Source: Mycobacteriales bacterium
GTDB taxonomy: Bacteria > Actinomycetota > Actinomycetes > DATLTS01
NCBI GenBank assembly: GCA_035533475.1
Contig: DATLTS010000059.1
Coordinates: forward strand, 1-64,000
Length of the DNA: 64,000 nucleotides
Direction of reading: 5' to 3'
Shown: positions 14,204 to 23,459 of the stretch, one piece after another
Position numbering within the stretch: position 1 is the stretch's first letter
Layout of the letters: each line of letters starts with the position of its first letter
The notes under the pieces: model-generated
What the model was told of the DNA's origin: nothing
The model's input: only the letters and a program-made list of their open reading frames with translations
Database searches by the model: none
Position numbers and translations under genes: made by a program

Positions 14204-15964
14204 ATGTCCAACAGTCCAGACCGGACGCTGACAGAGGTGCAGCGGGCGTTCCTGGAACCGGCCAACACCGCGCACCGGCAGTACGAGGCGCTGCGCGCCT
14301 ACTTCATCGACCGGCTGCCCTCAGCCGAGGCTGCCGCCCGGTTCGGCTACACCCCCGGCAGCTTCCGGGTGCTCTGTCATGAGTTCCGCTCCGACCCGCA
14401 GCGGGTGTTCTTCCTGCCCGACCGGTCCCACACCAAACGGGCCGTCCGCCCGGAACGCAAGTCCAGCCGGCTGCGCGAGCGGATCATCGCGTTACGCAAG
14501 CAGAACCTGTCGGTCTACGACATCGCCGCCGTGCTCGCCGAGCAAGGCAGCCCGCTGTCCAGCTCGGCGATCGCGACGATCCTGTCCGAGGAAGGGTTCG
14601 CCAAACTGCCCCGCCGGGCCGATGACGAACGGCCGTCCCGGGTCGCGGTCAGCCAGGCTGCGACCGCTGACGTCCGCGAGCTGGACCTGACCCCGCGGAC
14701 GTTCCGGACCGACGTCGGCGGGCTGTTCCTGTTCCTGCCCATGCTCGCTGCGGTGGACCTGGACGCTGTCGTGGCCCAAGTCGGGCTACCCGGCACGGCG
14801 ATGATCCCAGCCGCCACCGCCATCCGTTCGCTGCTCGCCCTGAAACTGTTCGGCGCGGCCCGAACCAGCCACGTGATGGCGTCGGTGTTCGATCAGGGCC
14901 TCGCCCTGTTCGCCGGGCTCAACACCATCCCGAAACGGTCGTTTCTCACCGAGTACTCCTGCCGGATCCCCCCCGAGGCCTACCCGAAACTGGCCCGCGG
15001 CTGGTTCGACGCGGCCAGCCGAGCCGGCCTGGACCGCGGCAGCAGCTTCCACCTGGACTTTCACACCATCCCGTTCCACGGCCAGAACGCCCTGATCGAA
15101 AAGCACTACGTGTCCAAACGCAGCCGCCGGCAAAAAGGCGTCCTGGCGTTCCTCGCCCAAGACGTCGGCCGGCGGGTGTTCTGCTACGCCAACGCCGAGA
15201 TCGCCAAAGCCGACCAGAACGACGAGATCCTACGGTTCGTCGAATTCTGGAAAACCCGCACCGGCGACTACCCCGACGAGCTGATCTTCGACTCGAAACT
15301 CACCACCTACGCCAACCTCAACCAGCTCAACGAGCTGGGCATCCGGTTCATCACCCTGCGCCGCCGCGGCCCGAAAATCCTCGACCAGATCGACGCCGCC
15401 CCCGCCTCAGCCTGGCGAAGGATCGAACTGAAAAGCGTCAGCCGCGCCTACCGCACCCCCCGGATCCTCGACCAGCGCATCACCCTCGCCGACTACACCG
15501 GCCCGATCCGCCAGATCGCGATCAAAGACCTCGGCCACGAACAACCCACCCTCGCGCTGACCAACCAACTCCGCCGCGGCGCGGTCGGGCTGATCGAGGA
15601 CTACGCCCACCGGATGCTCATCGAAAACACCATCTCCGACACTATCGACTTCTTCCACATCGACGCGCTGTCCTCCACCGTCCCCATGAAAATCAACTGC
15701 GACCTGCAACTCACCCTGATGGCCGCCAGCCTCTACCGGATGCTCGGCACCCGCCTCGGCGGCCCCTACCCCACCGCCGAATCCCGGCACATCCACCGCG
15801 ACTTCATCAACACCTCAGCCCGCGTCGAAATCACCCCCCACACCGTGCACGTCACCTACGGCAAACGCGCCCACAACCCCTACCTACTCGCCGCCGGGTT
15901 CCCCGACACCACCACCCCCATCCCCTGGTGGGGCGGCCGCCAACTCAAACTCACCTTCGGCTAA
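14204..15964 (+). CDS. DDE transposase with N-terminal HTH
   Basis: The 586-residue protein has an N-terminal helix-turn-helix region (about 20-140) and a catalytic core in which a DDE triad can be picked out. D285 lies in FHLDFHTIP, D363 in ELIFDSKLTTY and E474 in MLIENTISDTIDFFH. NLNQLNELGIRFITLRRRG after the second Asp resembles the IS4/IS1634-like superfamily. It is longer than most IS4 transposases because of the N-terminal module. An intact frame suggests it is recent or functional. No convincing terminal inverted repeats or target duplication were found in 14001-14203 or 15965-16035. It is the last gene of the accessory island and lies just upstream of glgP. Confidence 0.8.
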   Translation: MSNSPDRTLTEVQRAFLEPANTAHRQYEALRAYFIDRLPSAEAAARFGYTPGSFRVLCHEFRSDPQRVFFLPDRSHTKRAVRPERKSSRLRERIIALRKQNLSVYDIAAVLAEQGSPLSSSAIATILSEEGFAKLPRRADDERPSRVAVSQAATADVRELDLTPRTFRTDVGGLFLFLPMLAAVDLDAVVAQVGLPGTAMIPAATAIRSLLALKLFGAARTSHVMASVFDQGLALFAGLNTIPKRSFLTEYSCRIPPEAYPKLARGWFDAASRAGLDRGSSFHLDFHTIPFHGQNALIEKHYVSKRSRRQKGVLAFLAQDVGRRVFCYANAEIAKADQNDEILRFVEFWKTRTGDYPDELIFDSKLTTYANLNQLNELGIRFITLRRRGPKILDQIDAAPASAWRRIELKSVSRAYRTPRILDQRITLADYTGPIRQIAIKDLGHEQPTLALTNQLRRGAVGLIEDYAHRMLIENTISDTIDFFHIDALSSTVPMKINCDLQLTLMAASLYRMLGTRLGGPYPTAESRHIHRDFINTSARVEITPHTVHVTYGKRAHNPYLLAAGFPDTTTPIPWWGGRQLKLTFG

Positions 15965-16021
15965 CCCACCCGCTCCCACCCCCGTGGTGTTAACTCTCAC
16001 GGCTAACGTGGAAGGGCAGGC

Positions 16022-16027
16022 TAGGGT
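16022..16027 (+). promoter_or_regulatory. Leaderless -10 box of glgP
   Basis: TAGGGT lies 8 nt before the GTG at 16036, and no ribosome-binding site separates them. The same hexamer and spacing occur before the gene at 24440. Confidence 0.5.
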
Positions 16028-16035
16028 TTCTGCGC

Positions 16036-18621
16036 GTGAGAGCCCTGCGTCGTTTCACCGTGCGGGCCGCCCTGCCGGCGGCGCTCGCCCCGCTCGGCGA
16101 GCTGGTCATGAACCTTCGCTGGTCCTGGCACCCGGAGTCCATGGACCTGTTCGCAGCTGTGGACCCGGAGCTGTGGGCGGAGGTGAGCTACGACCCGGTA
16201 CGGCTGCTCGGGGCGGTCTCGACCGCGCGGACGGCCGACCTGGCCGGGGATCGCCGCTTCCTTCGTCGGCTCTCCGACGCCCGGGACGATCTGGAGGACT
16301 ATCTCACCGGGCCTAGGTGGTACCAGCACCTCGACGGGGCGCCCCGGGCGGTGGCTTACTTCTCGCCGGAATTCGGGATCACCGAGGTGCTCCCGCAATA
16401 TTCCGGAGGCCTCGGCATCCTCGCCGGCGATCATCTCAAGGCCGCTTCCGACCTCGGGGTGCCGATCATCGGGGTGGGCCTGCTCTACCGGCGCGGCTAC
16501 TTCAAGCAGTCGTTGTCCCCCGACGGGTGGCAGCAGGAGCGCTACCCGCCGCTGGATCCGCAGGGCCTGCCGCTCACCTTGCTCCGGGAGGTCGACGGCG
16601 AGGGTGCCCCGGTCCGAATCCAGGTCGGCCTGCCCGGAGAGAGGATCCTCGGGGCGCAGGTCTGGAAGGCGCAGGTGGGCCGGGTAGCCCTGCTTCTTCT
16701 CGACTCCGACATCGAAGACAACGCCCCCGCGGAGCGCGAGGTCAACGACCGGCTCTATGGCGGGGGCACCGAACACCGGTTGCACCAGGAAATGCTGCTC
16801 GGCATCGGTGGGGTACGCGCGGTTCGTGCCTACTGCCGGCTCACCGGCGCCGACACACCGGAGGTCTTCCATACCAACGAGGGACATGCCGGTTACCTGG
16901 GGATCGAGCGGATCCGGGAGCTCACCGAAGGGGCCGGGCTCAGCTTCCGGGAAGCGCTTGAGGTAGTTCGAGCCGGGACCATATTCACCACCCACACGCC
17001 GGTGCCCGCGGGAATCGACCGGTTTCCCGTCGATCTGATCGAGTCGGCGTTCGGTGGGGACAACGGCTGCGCGGGGGTGCCCCTCCCGGAGATCCTCGCG
17101 CTCGGTGCCGAGCCCGACGGTGATCCCGCGGTGTTCAACATGGCGGTAATGTGTCTGCGGCTCGCCCAGCGCGCCAACGGGGTCAGCCGCCTGCATGGGG
17201 CGGTGAGCCGGACGATGTTCGCCGGGCTCTGGCCGGGCTTCGACGTCGACGAGGTTCCAATCACCTCGATCACCAACGGGGTGCACGCCCCAACGTGGGT
17301 TGCGCGCGAGGTGTTCGAGCTCGCGGCCCGGGAGATCGGGCCGACGATCGTCGAGGAGGCCGCCGGTTGGGACGGCATCGCCAAGGTCAGCGACGAGTCG
17401 ATCTGGGAGACCAGAGCGCAGTTGCGGTCGCAGCTGGTCGACGAGGTGCGCCGCCGGGTCCATGATTCGTGGCTACAGCGTGGCGCCAGCGCTGCCGAGT
17501 TGGGCTGGGTCTCCTCGATCTTCGACCCTGCGGTGTGCACGATCGGGTTCGCCCGCCGGGTTCCGTCCTACAAGCGACTCACCCTCATGCTCCGCGACCC
17601 GGATCGGTTGCGCTCGTTGTTGCTCGACCCGGACCGACCGATCCAGCTGATCATCGCTGGCAAGGCCCACCCGGCGGACGACGGAGGCAAGGAGCTGGTT
17701 CAGCAGATCGTCCGCTTCGCCGACGATCCCGAGGTCCGCCACCGGATCGCATTTCTCCCGGACTACGACATCGGCATGGCGCGCTACCTCTACGGAGGCT
17801 GCGACGTGTGGCTGAACAACCCGCTGCGCCCACTTGAGGCCTGCGGGACTTCGGGCATGAAATCGGCACTCAACGGCGGCCTGAACCTCTCGATCCGCGA
17901 CGGCTGGTGGGACGAGATGTTCGACGGAGCCAACGGCTGGGCCATTCCGAGCTCAGGGGTCGAGGATCCGGAGCGGCGCGACGATCTGGAGGCGAACGCG
18001 CTCTACGACATCCTGGAGAATCAGGTCCGGGCTCGGTTCTACGCTGTGGACGGCGACCTCCTGCCCAGACGGTGGATCGAGATGGTTCGCCATACCTTGC
18101 AGTCGCTGGGCCCGCAGGTGCTCGCCTCCCGGATGGTGCGCGACTACGTCGTCCAGCTCTACCTACCCGCGGCACGGTCCGCTCGCCGGCTGTCCGCAGA
18201 CGACTACGCGGGTGCGCGCACCCTGGCCGGATGGAAGGCCCAGGTCGTGACGGCGTGGCCGGGCGTGCGGGTCGTTCACGTCGAGAGCGAGGGGGTTACC
18301 ACCGCGCCGGAGGTCGGACAGACCCTGACCGTGCGGGCCATCGTCGAGCTGGGTGGTCTTAACCCCGACGACGTCGACGTTCAGGTGGCGCATGGCCGGG
18401 TCGACGACACCGACGAGCTCCGAGCGCCCAGCGTCGTCGGATTGAAGCCGGTCGGCTCGATCGACGGGCAGTACCGCTTCGAGGGCGAGGTGACGCTCGA
18501 GCAGAAAGGCTCATTCGGCTACACCGTGCGGATTGCCCCCCGCAACGCCCTGCTCGCAACCGGAGCCGAACTGGGGTTGCTGGCGTTGCCAACGCAGGCT
18601 GCTGTCTACACGGAGTTGTAG
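16036..18621 (+). CDS. glgP: Alpha-glucan (glycogen) phosphorylase
   Basis: The 861-residue protein belongs to the bacterial/archaeal alpha-glucan phosphorylase group that begins with a DUF3417-type N-terminal region (LVMNLRWSWHPESMDLF). It releases glucose 1-phosphate from glycogen. The catalytic core includes VAYFSPEFGI, PQYSGGLGILAGDHLK and NTNEGH-like VFHTNEGHAGY. The PLP lysine is in ACGTSGMKSALNG at K609. VPSYKRL and AGKAHPADD are further family motifs, and the length is typical. The GTG start has a TAGGGT -10 box 8 nt upstream and looks leaderless. It is convergent with glgX and the two coding regions overlap by 16 bp. It lies directly after the transposase gene, so its upstream control region may have been altered by the insertion. 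Confidence 0.95.
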   Translation: MRALRRFTVRAALPAALAPLGELVMNLRWSWHPESMDLFAAVDPELWAEVSYDPVRLLGAVSTARTADLAGDRRFLRRLSDARDDLEDYLTGPRWYQHLDGAPRAVAYFSPEFGITEVLPQYSGGLGILAGDHLKAASDLGVPIIGVGLLYRRGYFKQSLSPDGWQQERYPPLDPQGLPLTLLREVDGEGAPVRIQVGLPGERILGAQVWKAQVGRVALLLLDSDIEDNAPAEREVNDRLYGGGTEHRLHQEMLLGIGGVRAVRAYCRLTGADTPEVFHTNEGHAGYLGIERIRELTEGAGLSFREALEVVRAGTIFTTHTPVPAGIDRFPVDLIESAFGGDNGCAGVPLPEILALGAEPDGDPAVFNMAVMCLRLAQRANGVSRLHGAVSRTMFAGLWPGFDVDEVPITSITNGVHAPTWVAREVFELAAREIGPTIVEEAAGWDGIAKVSDESIWETRAQLRSQLVDEVRRRVHDSWLQRGASAAELGWVSSIFDPAVCTIGFARRVPSYKRLTLMLRDPDRLRSLLLDPDRPIQLIIAGKAHPADDGGKELVQQIVRFADDPEVRHRIAFLPDYDIGMARYLYGGCDVWLNNPLRPLEACGTSGMKSALNGGLNLSIRDGWWDEMFDGANGWAIPSSGVEDPERRDDLEANALYDILENQVRARFYAVDGDLLPRRWIEMVRHTLQSLGPQVLASRMVRDYVVQLYLPAARSARRLSADDYAGARTLAGWKAQVVTAWPGVRVVHVESEGVTTAPEVGQTLTVRAIVELGGLNPDDVDVQVAHGRVDDTDELRAPSVVGLKPVGSIDGQYRFEGEVTLEQKGSFGYTVRIAPRNALLATGAELGLLALPTQAAVYTEL

Positions 18622-20729
18622 GCGCGGAGGACGAGGAAGGACCGCCCGGACGCAGGAAGGCGATCGCCTCCGACCAGCGACCTGGCGGCGTCCTCCGGTG
18701 CGGCGGAGTCGAACTCCACCTGGTAGCGCACCGCCCAAGGCGGTCCAGGAAGCGCGAAGCTCACCGGCGGGGCGTCCGCATGGAGCACGAGGAGGAAGGA
18801 GTCGTCCCGGATCCGCTCTCCGCGCGGACCACGGGTGCGGATCCCCTCCCCGGACAGGTACAAGCCGATCGTGCGTACCGCTGGGGAGGCCCAGTCCGCG
18901 TCGGTCATCTCCAGCCCGGCGGGGGTGAACCAGGCGAGGTCTTTGACCTCGCCTTCGGCCACCGGTCGCCCGCGGAAGAAGGCGCGTTGCCGGAAGACCG
19001 GATGCGCGCGTCGCATGGTCAGGAGCTTGCAGACGACATCGAGCAGTGCGCTGCTGTCTGCGTCGAGGTCCCAGGCCAGCCAGGACAGCTCGTTGTCCTG
19101 GCAGTAGGTGTTGTTGTTGCCGTCCGCGGTGTGGCCCATCTCGTCGCCGGACCGGAGCATGGGTACACCGGTCGACAGAAGCAAGGTGGCCAGGAAGTTG
19201 CGACTCTGCCGGGCGCGCAGGGCGAGGACTTCCGGATCGGCACTGGCACCTTCGGCACCGCAATTCCAGGATCGGTTGTCGTCCGTGCCATCCGCGTTGT
19301 CTTCGCCGTTGGACTCGTTGTGCTTGGCGTCGTAGGAGACCAGGTCGCGCAGGCTGAACCCGTCGTGGCAGGTGACGAAGTTGACCGATGCATAGGGCAG
19401 GCGGCCGTCGTCTTGGTAGAGATCGCTCGACCCGGAAAGCCGGAATCCCAACTCGGAGATGCCGGGCTCGGCCCCGCGCCAGAAATCACGAACGGTGTCC
19501 CGAAACTTGCCGTTCCACTCTGTCCACAGCGGCGGGAACTCTCCCACCTGGTAGCCGCCCTCACCGAGATCCCACGTCTCGGCGATCAACTTGACCCTGC
19601 TGATTACGGGGTCCTGCTGGATGACGTCGAAGAACGCCGACAGTTTGTCGACGTCGTGCATCGACCGGGCCAGGGCCGCGGCGAGGTCGAATCGGAACCC
19701 GTCCACGTGCATCTCGGTCACCCAGTAGCGCAGCGAGTCCATGATCAGCTGCAAGACGTGTGGATGCCTGACGTCGAGGGTGTTTCCGCAGCCCGTGTAG
19801 TCGGCGTAGCGGCTGGGGTCGTCGTCACGGAGCCGGTAGTAGGCGGCGTTGTCGATGCCGCGGAAGGCAAGGGTGGGTCCAAGCTGGTCGCCCTCGGCGG
19901 TGTGGTTGTAGACAACGTCGAGGATGACCTCGATGCCCGCGGCGTGGAGGCTGCGAACCATGACCTTGAACTCGCGAACCTGTTCGCCGAGCGATCCACC
20001 TGCCGCGTAGCCGGCGTGCGGCGCGAAGTAGCCGATCGAGTTGTAACCCCAATAATTGACCCGTCCGCGGCGGGTTACTCCCGGTTCGGTGACGAAGTGG
20101 TGGACCGGCATGAGCTCTACAGCGGTCACCCCGAGACGGCGCAGATGCTCGATCGCCGCTGGTTCGCCAAGGCCGGCGTAGGTTCCCCGCAGATGCGCGG
20201 GGACATCCGAGTGGCGCATCGTGAAGCCGCGAACGTGCAGCTCGTAGATCACGGTGTCCGACCACGCGGTCCGGGGCCGCCGGTCCTCACCCCAGGGGAA
20301 GTCGGCGGCATGGACGACGCAGCGCGGGACGAACGGGGCCGAGTCGCGATGATCCTGAACGCGGTCGTCGCCGTTCGGTGGATACCCGAAGATCGCGTCG
20401 TCGAGCACGAGGTCGCCGGTGATGGCTCGGGCGTACGGGTCGAGCAGCAGCTTGCTCGGATTCCAGCGCGCGCCCCGGCCCGGATCGAAGGGTCCGTCGA
20501 CCCGGTATCCGTAGCGCTGACCTGGCCCGGCCCCGGGCAGGTACCCGTGCCAGATGTGGTTTGTCACCTCATCCAGGGCGAACCTGGTCTCCCGCCCGTC
20601 GGGGGCGAACAGGCAGAGGTCCACCCCCTCTGCGGATTGGGCGTAAAGCGCGAAATTCGTCCCCTCGCCGTCCCAGGTCGCGCCCAGCGGATGGCCGTGG
20701 CCGGGCCACACCGGGGTGGCCGACGTCAT
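18606..20729 (-). CDS. glgX: Glycogen debranching enzyme GlgX
   Basis: The 707-residue GH13 enzyme hydrolyses alpha-1,6 branches of phosphorylase-limited glycogen, complementing GlgP. An N-terminal CBM48-like domain (about 1-130: GHPLGATWDGEGTNFALYA) precedes the TIM barrel. Catalytic regions are VDGFRFDLA (nucleophile D348), LIAETWD (acid/base Glu) and TCHDGFSL (transition-state Asp). SGDEMGHTADGNNNTYCQDN and a C-terminal beta domain complete the fold, and the length is typical for GlgX/TreX. Its ATG overlaps the stop of the upstream hydrolase in an ATGA arrangement, so the two are translationally coupled. No independent ribosome-binding site is obvious. The 3' end overlaps convergent glgP by 16 bp. 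Confidence 0.95.
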   Translation of the reverse strand: MTSATPVWPGHGHPLGATWDGEGTNFALYAQSAEGVDLCLFAPDGRETRFALDEVTNHIWHGYLPGAGPGQRYGYRVDGPFDPGRGARWNPSKLLLDPYARAITGDLVLDDAIFGYPPNGDDRVQDHRDSAPFVPRCVVHAADFPWGEDRRPRTAWSDTVIYELHVRGFTMRHSDVPAHLRGTYAGLGEPAAIEHLRRLGVTAVELMPVHHFVTEPGVTRRGRVNYWGYNSIGYFAPHAGYAAGGSLGEQVREFKVMVRSLHAAGIEVILDVVYNHTAEGDQLGPTLAFRGIDNAAYYRLRDDDPSRYADYTGCGNTLDVRHPHVLQLIMDSLRYWVTEMHVDGFRFDLAAALARSMHDVDKLSAFFDVIQQDPVISRVKLIAETWDLGEGGYQVGEFPPLWTEWNGKFRDTVRDFWRGAEPGISELGFRLSGSSDLYQDDGRLPYASVNFVTCHDGFSLRDLVSYDAKHNESNGEDNADGTDDNRSWNCGAEGASADPEVLALRARQSRNFLATLLLSTGVPMLRSGDEMGHTADGNNNTYCQDNELSWLAWDLDADSSALLDVVCKLLTMRRAHPVFRQRAFFRGRPVAEGEVKDLAWFTPAGLEMTDADWASPAVRTIGLYLSGEGIRTRGPRGERIRDDSFLLVLHADAPPVSFALPGPPWAVRYQVEFDSAAPEDAARSLVGGDRLPASGRSFLVLRAYNSV

Positions 20730-21646
20730 TGGCGTGGCGCGCGGCGCGGCCGCGCCCGGCGCCGTCGCTCCGCCGGAAACAGGTCGGCCAGGGCCGCGCC
20801 GCGCGGGAGGACCAGGGCCTGGCCCCGATTGCGGCGTTCGAGCATTGCGTGCACGGTCAGCGCGTTGCGGAGCAGTTCGGCGAACTGCTCCGGTGAGGCC
20901 ATCAGCCAACCGTGTCGGCCCTGGACGATCTCGGTGGGCAGCGAACCTATGACGGAGGCAAGCGCGCCGGGTGCGACCAGGCGGTCGCGATCGCTCCAGA
21001 TGAACAGGATCGGGAGTCCGGAGTCGACGAGTGCCGTCGCCTCTGCGGCCAGGCCGCTCGTCATGGCGACCAAGCCGGTCAACCCGACGCTGACCGGGCG
21101 ACGAAGCGCGTTCGGCAGGAAGTCGCGCAGCACCAGCGGGGCCAGGGACAGCGCATCGCGCGGGTTCAGCTCGGTCAGGGCGCCGAGGGCCCAGCCCAGC
21201 CACGACCCCGCTTTGAGGCCGCGCCGACCTGGCGAACCCCCGATGCTGTTGAGCAGGGTGAGCGAGCGGACCAGGTCCGGCCGCTCGGTGGCTAGCGCCA
21301 GCGCCACCCCGCCGCCGAAGGAGTGACCCACGAGGAAGGCCGGCTTGTCGAGGCCGGCCGCTTCCAGGGTCGCCGCTACGTGCCTGGCGTAACCGGACAG
21401 GCCGAGCCGGCGAAGGGGCAGGGGGTCGCTGCCGCCGAAACCGGGCAGGCTCGGCGCGATGATTCGGATCCCGGCTGGGCACAGCCGGACGATCGACGCG
21501 GCATAGGCCCGCGGGGTGAGCCCCCACCCGTGAAGGAATACCAGCGGGTCGCCGAGGCCGGCCTCCATGAGTTCGACGCGCATTCGCCGGCCGTCGACGC
21601 GCACCGGTACGGATCGCCAGGTGGGCGTCGGGGTCCGCTGGGTCAC
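20726..21646 (-). CDS. Alpha/beta hydrolase
   Basis: The 306-residue protein has the alpha/beta hydrolase fold. DPLVFLHGWGL provides the oxyanion HG, FLVGHSFGGGVAL the nucleophile elbow with the catalytic Ser, LFIWSDRDRLV the likely Asp, and a late RHGWLM the candidate His. The C-terminal 60 residues are Arg-rich and probably disordered. The GTG at 21646 is chosen because the -10-like TACGCT lies 6 nt upstream; the frame is open further but that extension has no coding character. The stop overlaps the glgX start by 4 nt. Substrate is unknown, and an esterase or lipase-like role is only a class-level guess. Confidence 0.8.
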   Translation of the reverse strand: MTQRTPTPTWRSVPVRVDGRRMRVELMEAGLGDPLVFLHGWGLTPRAYAASIVRLCPAGIRIIAPSLPGFGGSDPLPLRRLGLSGYARHVAATLEAAGLDKPAFLVGHSFGGGVALALATERPDLVRSLTLLNSIGGSPGRRGLKAGSWLGWALGALTELNPRDALSLAPLVLRDFLPNALRRPVSVGLTGLVAMTSGLAAEATALVDSGLPILFIWSDRDRLVAPGALASVIGSLPTEIVQGRHGWLMASPEQFAELLRNALTVHAMLERRNRGQALVLPRGAALADLFPAERRRRARPRRAPRQ

Positions 21647-21652
21647 GAGCGG

Positions 21653-21658
21653 AGCGTA
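21653..21658 (-). promoter_or_regulatory. Leaderless -10 box of the hydrolase-glgX unit
   Basis: On the minus strand TACGCT precedes the GTG at 21646 by 6 nt. A plus-strand TAAACT near 21677 could serve the divergent enoyl-CoA hydratase gene, giving a compact divergent promoter region. Confidence 0.4.
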
Positions 21659-21710
21659 GACCGCCGGCCCGGTAAACTCCCCGGATCGCAGGCCGGCGTG
21701 AGGAGAGCGG

Positions 21711-22490
21711 ATGCCCGAGTTCGTCAGGCTCGAGGTCGAGGACTCGGTCGGCACGATCCGCCTCGATCGGCCGCCGATGAACGCGATCGACGACACGGTG
21801 CATCGGGAGCTGCGCGCGGCCGCGGAGGAGGCCTCCGACCGCGGTGACGTTCGGGCGGTCGTGCTGTACGGCGGCCCGAAGGTATTTGCGGCCGGTGCGG
21901 ACATCAAGCACATGGCGGACATGTCCTACACCGACATGGTGGAACGGGCCGGCGGCCTCATGGGGGCGGTGACGGCCGTAGCAAAAATCCCAAAGCCGGT
22001 CGTCGCTGCGATCACCGGGTACGCGTTGGGTGGCGGATGCGAGATCGCCCTGGCGGCTGATTACCGGATCTGCTCAGAAACCGCCCGGCTCGGCCAGCCG
22101 GAGATCCTGCTCGGAATCATCCCGGGCGCCGGCGGTACGCAACGTCTACCCCGGCTGGTTGGAACGTCTCGGGCGAAAGAGCTGATTTTCACTGGGAGGT
22201 TCGTTAAAGCGGAAGAAGCTTTGGCGATTGGACTGGTGAATACGATCGTCCCCGCTGAACAGGTCTACCCGTCGGCCCGCGCATGGGCCGCGCAGTTTGC
22301 GGCCGGTCCGGCCTTCGCGCTGCGGGCGGCGAAGGAGGTCATCGACGCCGGGCTGGAGGTCGACCTGGACACGGGTCTCACGATCGAACGGGCGGCGTTT
22401 GCAGCACTTTTTGCAACCGAGGACAGGGCTGCCGGGATGCGGAGCTTCATCGAGGAAGGCCCGGGGAAGGCGCGGTTCGCCGGGCGCTGA
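21711..22490 (+). CDS. Enoyl-CoA hydratase/isomerase family protein
   Basis: The 259-residue crotonase-fold protein shows IRLDRPPMNAID, the oxyanion-hole stretch VFAAGADIKHMAD, and ALGGGCEIALAADYRI with LGQPEILLGIIPGAGGTQRLPR. The last contains the Glu of the hydratase active site. Family members hydrate 2-enoyl-CoA esters in beta-oxidation or isomerise related acyl-CoAs. A GAGGAGAG ribosome-binding site is 3-10 nt upstream. It lies just before etfBA, whose products accept electrons from acyl-CoA dehydrogenases, which supports a fatty-acid or acyl-CoA oxidation context. The exact substrate is unknown. Confidence 0.9.
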   Translation: MPEFVRLEVEDSVGTIRLDRPPMNAIDDTVHRELRAAAEEASDRGDVRAVVLYGGPKVFAAGADIKHMADMSYTDMVERAGGLMGAVTAVAKIPKPVVAAITGYALGGGCEIALAADYRICSETARLGQPEILLGIIPGAGGTQRLPRLVGTSRAKELIFTGRFVKAEEALAIGLVNTIVPAEQVYPSARAWAAQFAAGPAFALRAAKEVIDAGLEVDLDTGLTIERAAFAALFATEDRAAGMRSFIEEGPGKARFAGR

Positions 22491-22649
22491 AAACTGCTAC
22501 TTGCTCGAGTTTGCACCAGGCTCGCCTACGGTAACCTCCAGCGAAGTGGCCGGCTGCTCGGGCTCCTGGAGCCCTTCGTACGCTGTGCCCGCAATGCCCG
22601 CCGGCGCGACCCGCGCGCCGCGGCTCGCACGGGAGGTCGGCCCCCGACC

Positions 22650-23429
22650 ATGAACATCGTCGTCTGCGTCAAGCAGGTCCCCGATACCTGGGCGGAGAAG
22701 AAGCTCGATCCGTCCGATTCGACGGTCGATCGCGCGTCCGTCGACGGTGTCATGAACGAGCTCGACGAGTACGCGGTCGAGGAGGCGCTGCGGATCAAGG
22801 AGGCGCACGGCGGCGAGGTGACCGTCTTGACGATGGGTCCCGAGAAAGCCGCCGAGACGATTCGCAAGGCTCTGTCGATGGGTGCCGACGCCGCTATCCA
22901 CCTCGTTGACGACGCGTTGCACGGATCGGATGCGCTCGCCACCTCCTATGCGATGGCCCAGGCTCTGGGCACGGTGTCGTGGGATCTGGTCCTGCTCGGC
23001 TCGGAGTCCACCGATGCTCGGATGAGCGTCTTGCCCGCGATGCTCGCCGAGCGGCTCGGGGCCAGTCAGCTCACGTTCGCCCGCAGCGTCACCGTCGACG
23101 GTTCCACGATCAAGATCGAGCGGCAGACCGACAGCGGTTACGACGTCGTGGAGGGCTCGACCCCGGCGGTCGTCAGCGTCGTGGAGAAGATCAACGAACC
23201 TCGCTACCCGTCTTTCAAAGGAATCATGGCGGCGAAGAAGAAGCCGATGACGACGCTGTCCTGTGCCGATGCCGGAATCGATACGGACAAGGTTGGCCTC
23301 GGCGCGGCACGCAGCAAGGTCGACTCGTTTGCCGCCAGGCCGCCGAAGCAGGCTGGTCAGGTCGTCAAAGACGAAGGCGACGGCGGAGCGAAGCTCGCCG
23401 AGTTCCTCGCCGCCCAGAAATTCATCTGA
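22650..23429 (+). CDS. etfB: Electron transfer flavoprotein beta subunit
   Basis: This 259-residue protein is the EtfB/FixA subunit. It begins MNIVVCVKQVPDTWA, the family N-terminus, and contains EYAVEEALRIKEAHGGEVTVLTMG and DLVLLGSESTDA. The AMP/FAD-handling motif region and VVSVVEKINEPRYPSFKGIMAAKKKP match the EtfB signature. With EtfA it forms the heterodimer that carries electrons from acyl-CoA dehydrogenases to ETF-quinone oxidoreductase. It is 30 nt upstream of etfA with a ribosome-binding site between, so they form an operon. The pair corresponds to fixA-fixB of mycobacteria in the same conserved neighbourhood. Confidence 0.96.
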   Translation: MNIVVCVKQVPDTWAEKKLDPSDSTVDRASVDGVMNELDEYAVEEALRIKEAHGGEVTVLTMGPEKAAETIRKALSMGADAAIHLVDDALHGSDALATSYAMAQALGTVSWDLVLLGSESTDARMSVLPAMLAERLGASQLTFARSVTVDGSTIKIERQTDSGYDVVEGSTPAVVSVVEKINEPRYPSFKGIMAAKKKPMTTLSCADAGIDTDKVGLGAARSKVDSFAARPPKQAGQVVKDEGDGGAKLAEFLAAQKFI

Positions 23430-23459
23430 CCCGTCCCCGCCCGAGGAAGGAACGACCCG

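Larger units (their letters stand above)
10867..15964. mobile_element. Accessory island with transposase
   Basis: Between the giant secreted-protein gene and glgP lie a truncated gene tail, a protease-ATPase gene of less GC-rich codon use, an HTH regulator with a possibly frameshifted partner, and a transposase. None belongs to the surrounding housekeeping set, and several frames are broken. Flanking repeats delimiting the island were not found, so the boundaries are approximate. Confidence 0.4.

Noticed and set aside
14001-16035. Terminal inverted repeats for the transposase
   Set aside because: TAACAACAGGG near 14141 and the complement of CCCCGTGGTGTTA near 15981-15993 are loosely alike, but mismatches and the lack of a target duplication make this unconvincing.
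16021-17463. 480-codon open frame antisense to glgP
   Set aside because: Long antisense frames are expected in very GC-rich genes; it has no motif, and glgP is unmistakable on the other strand.
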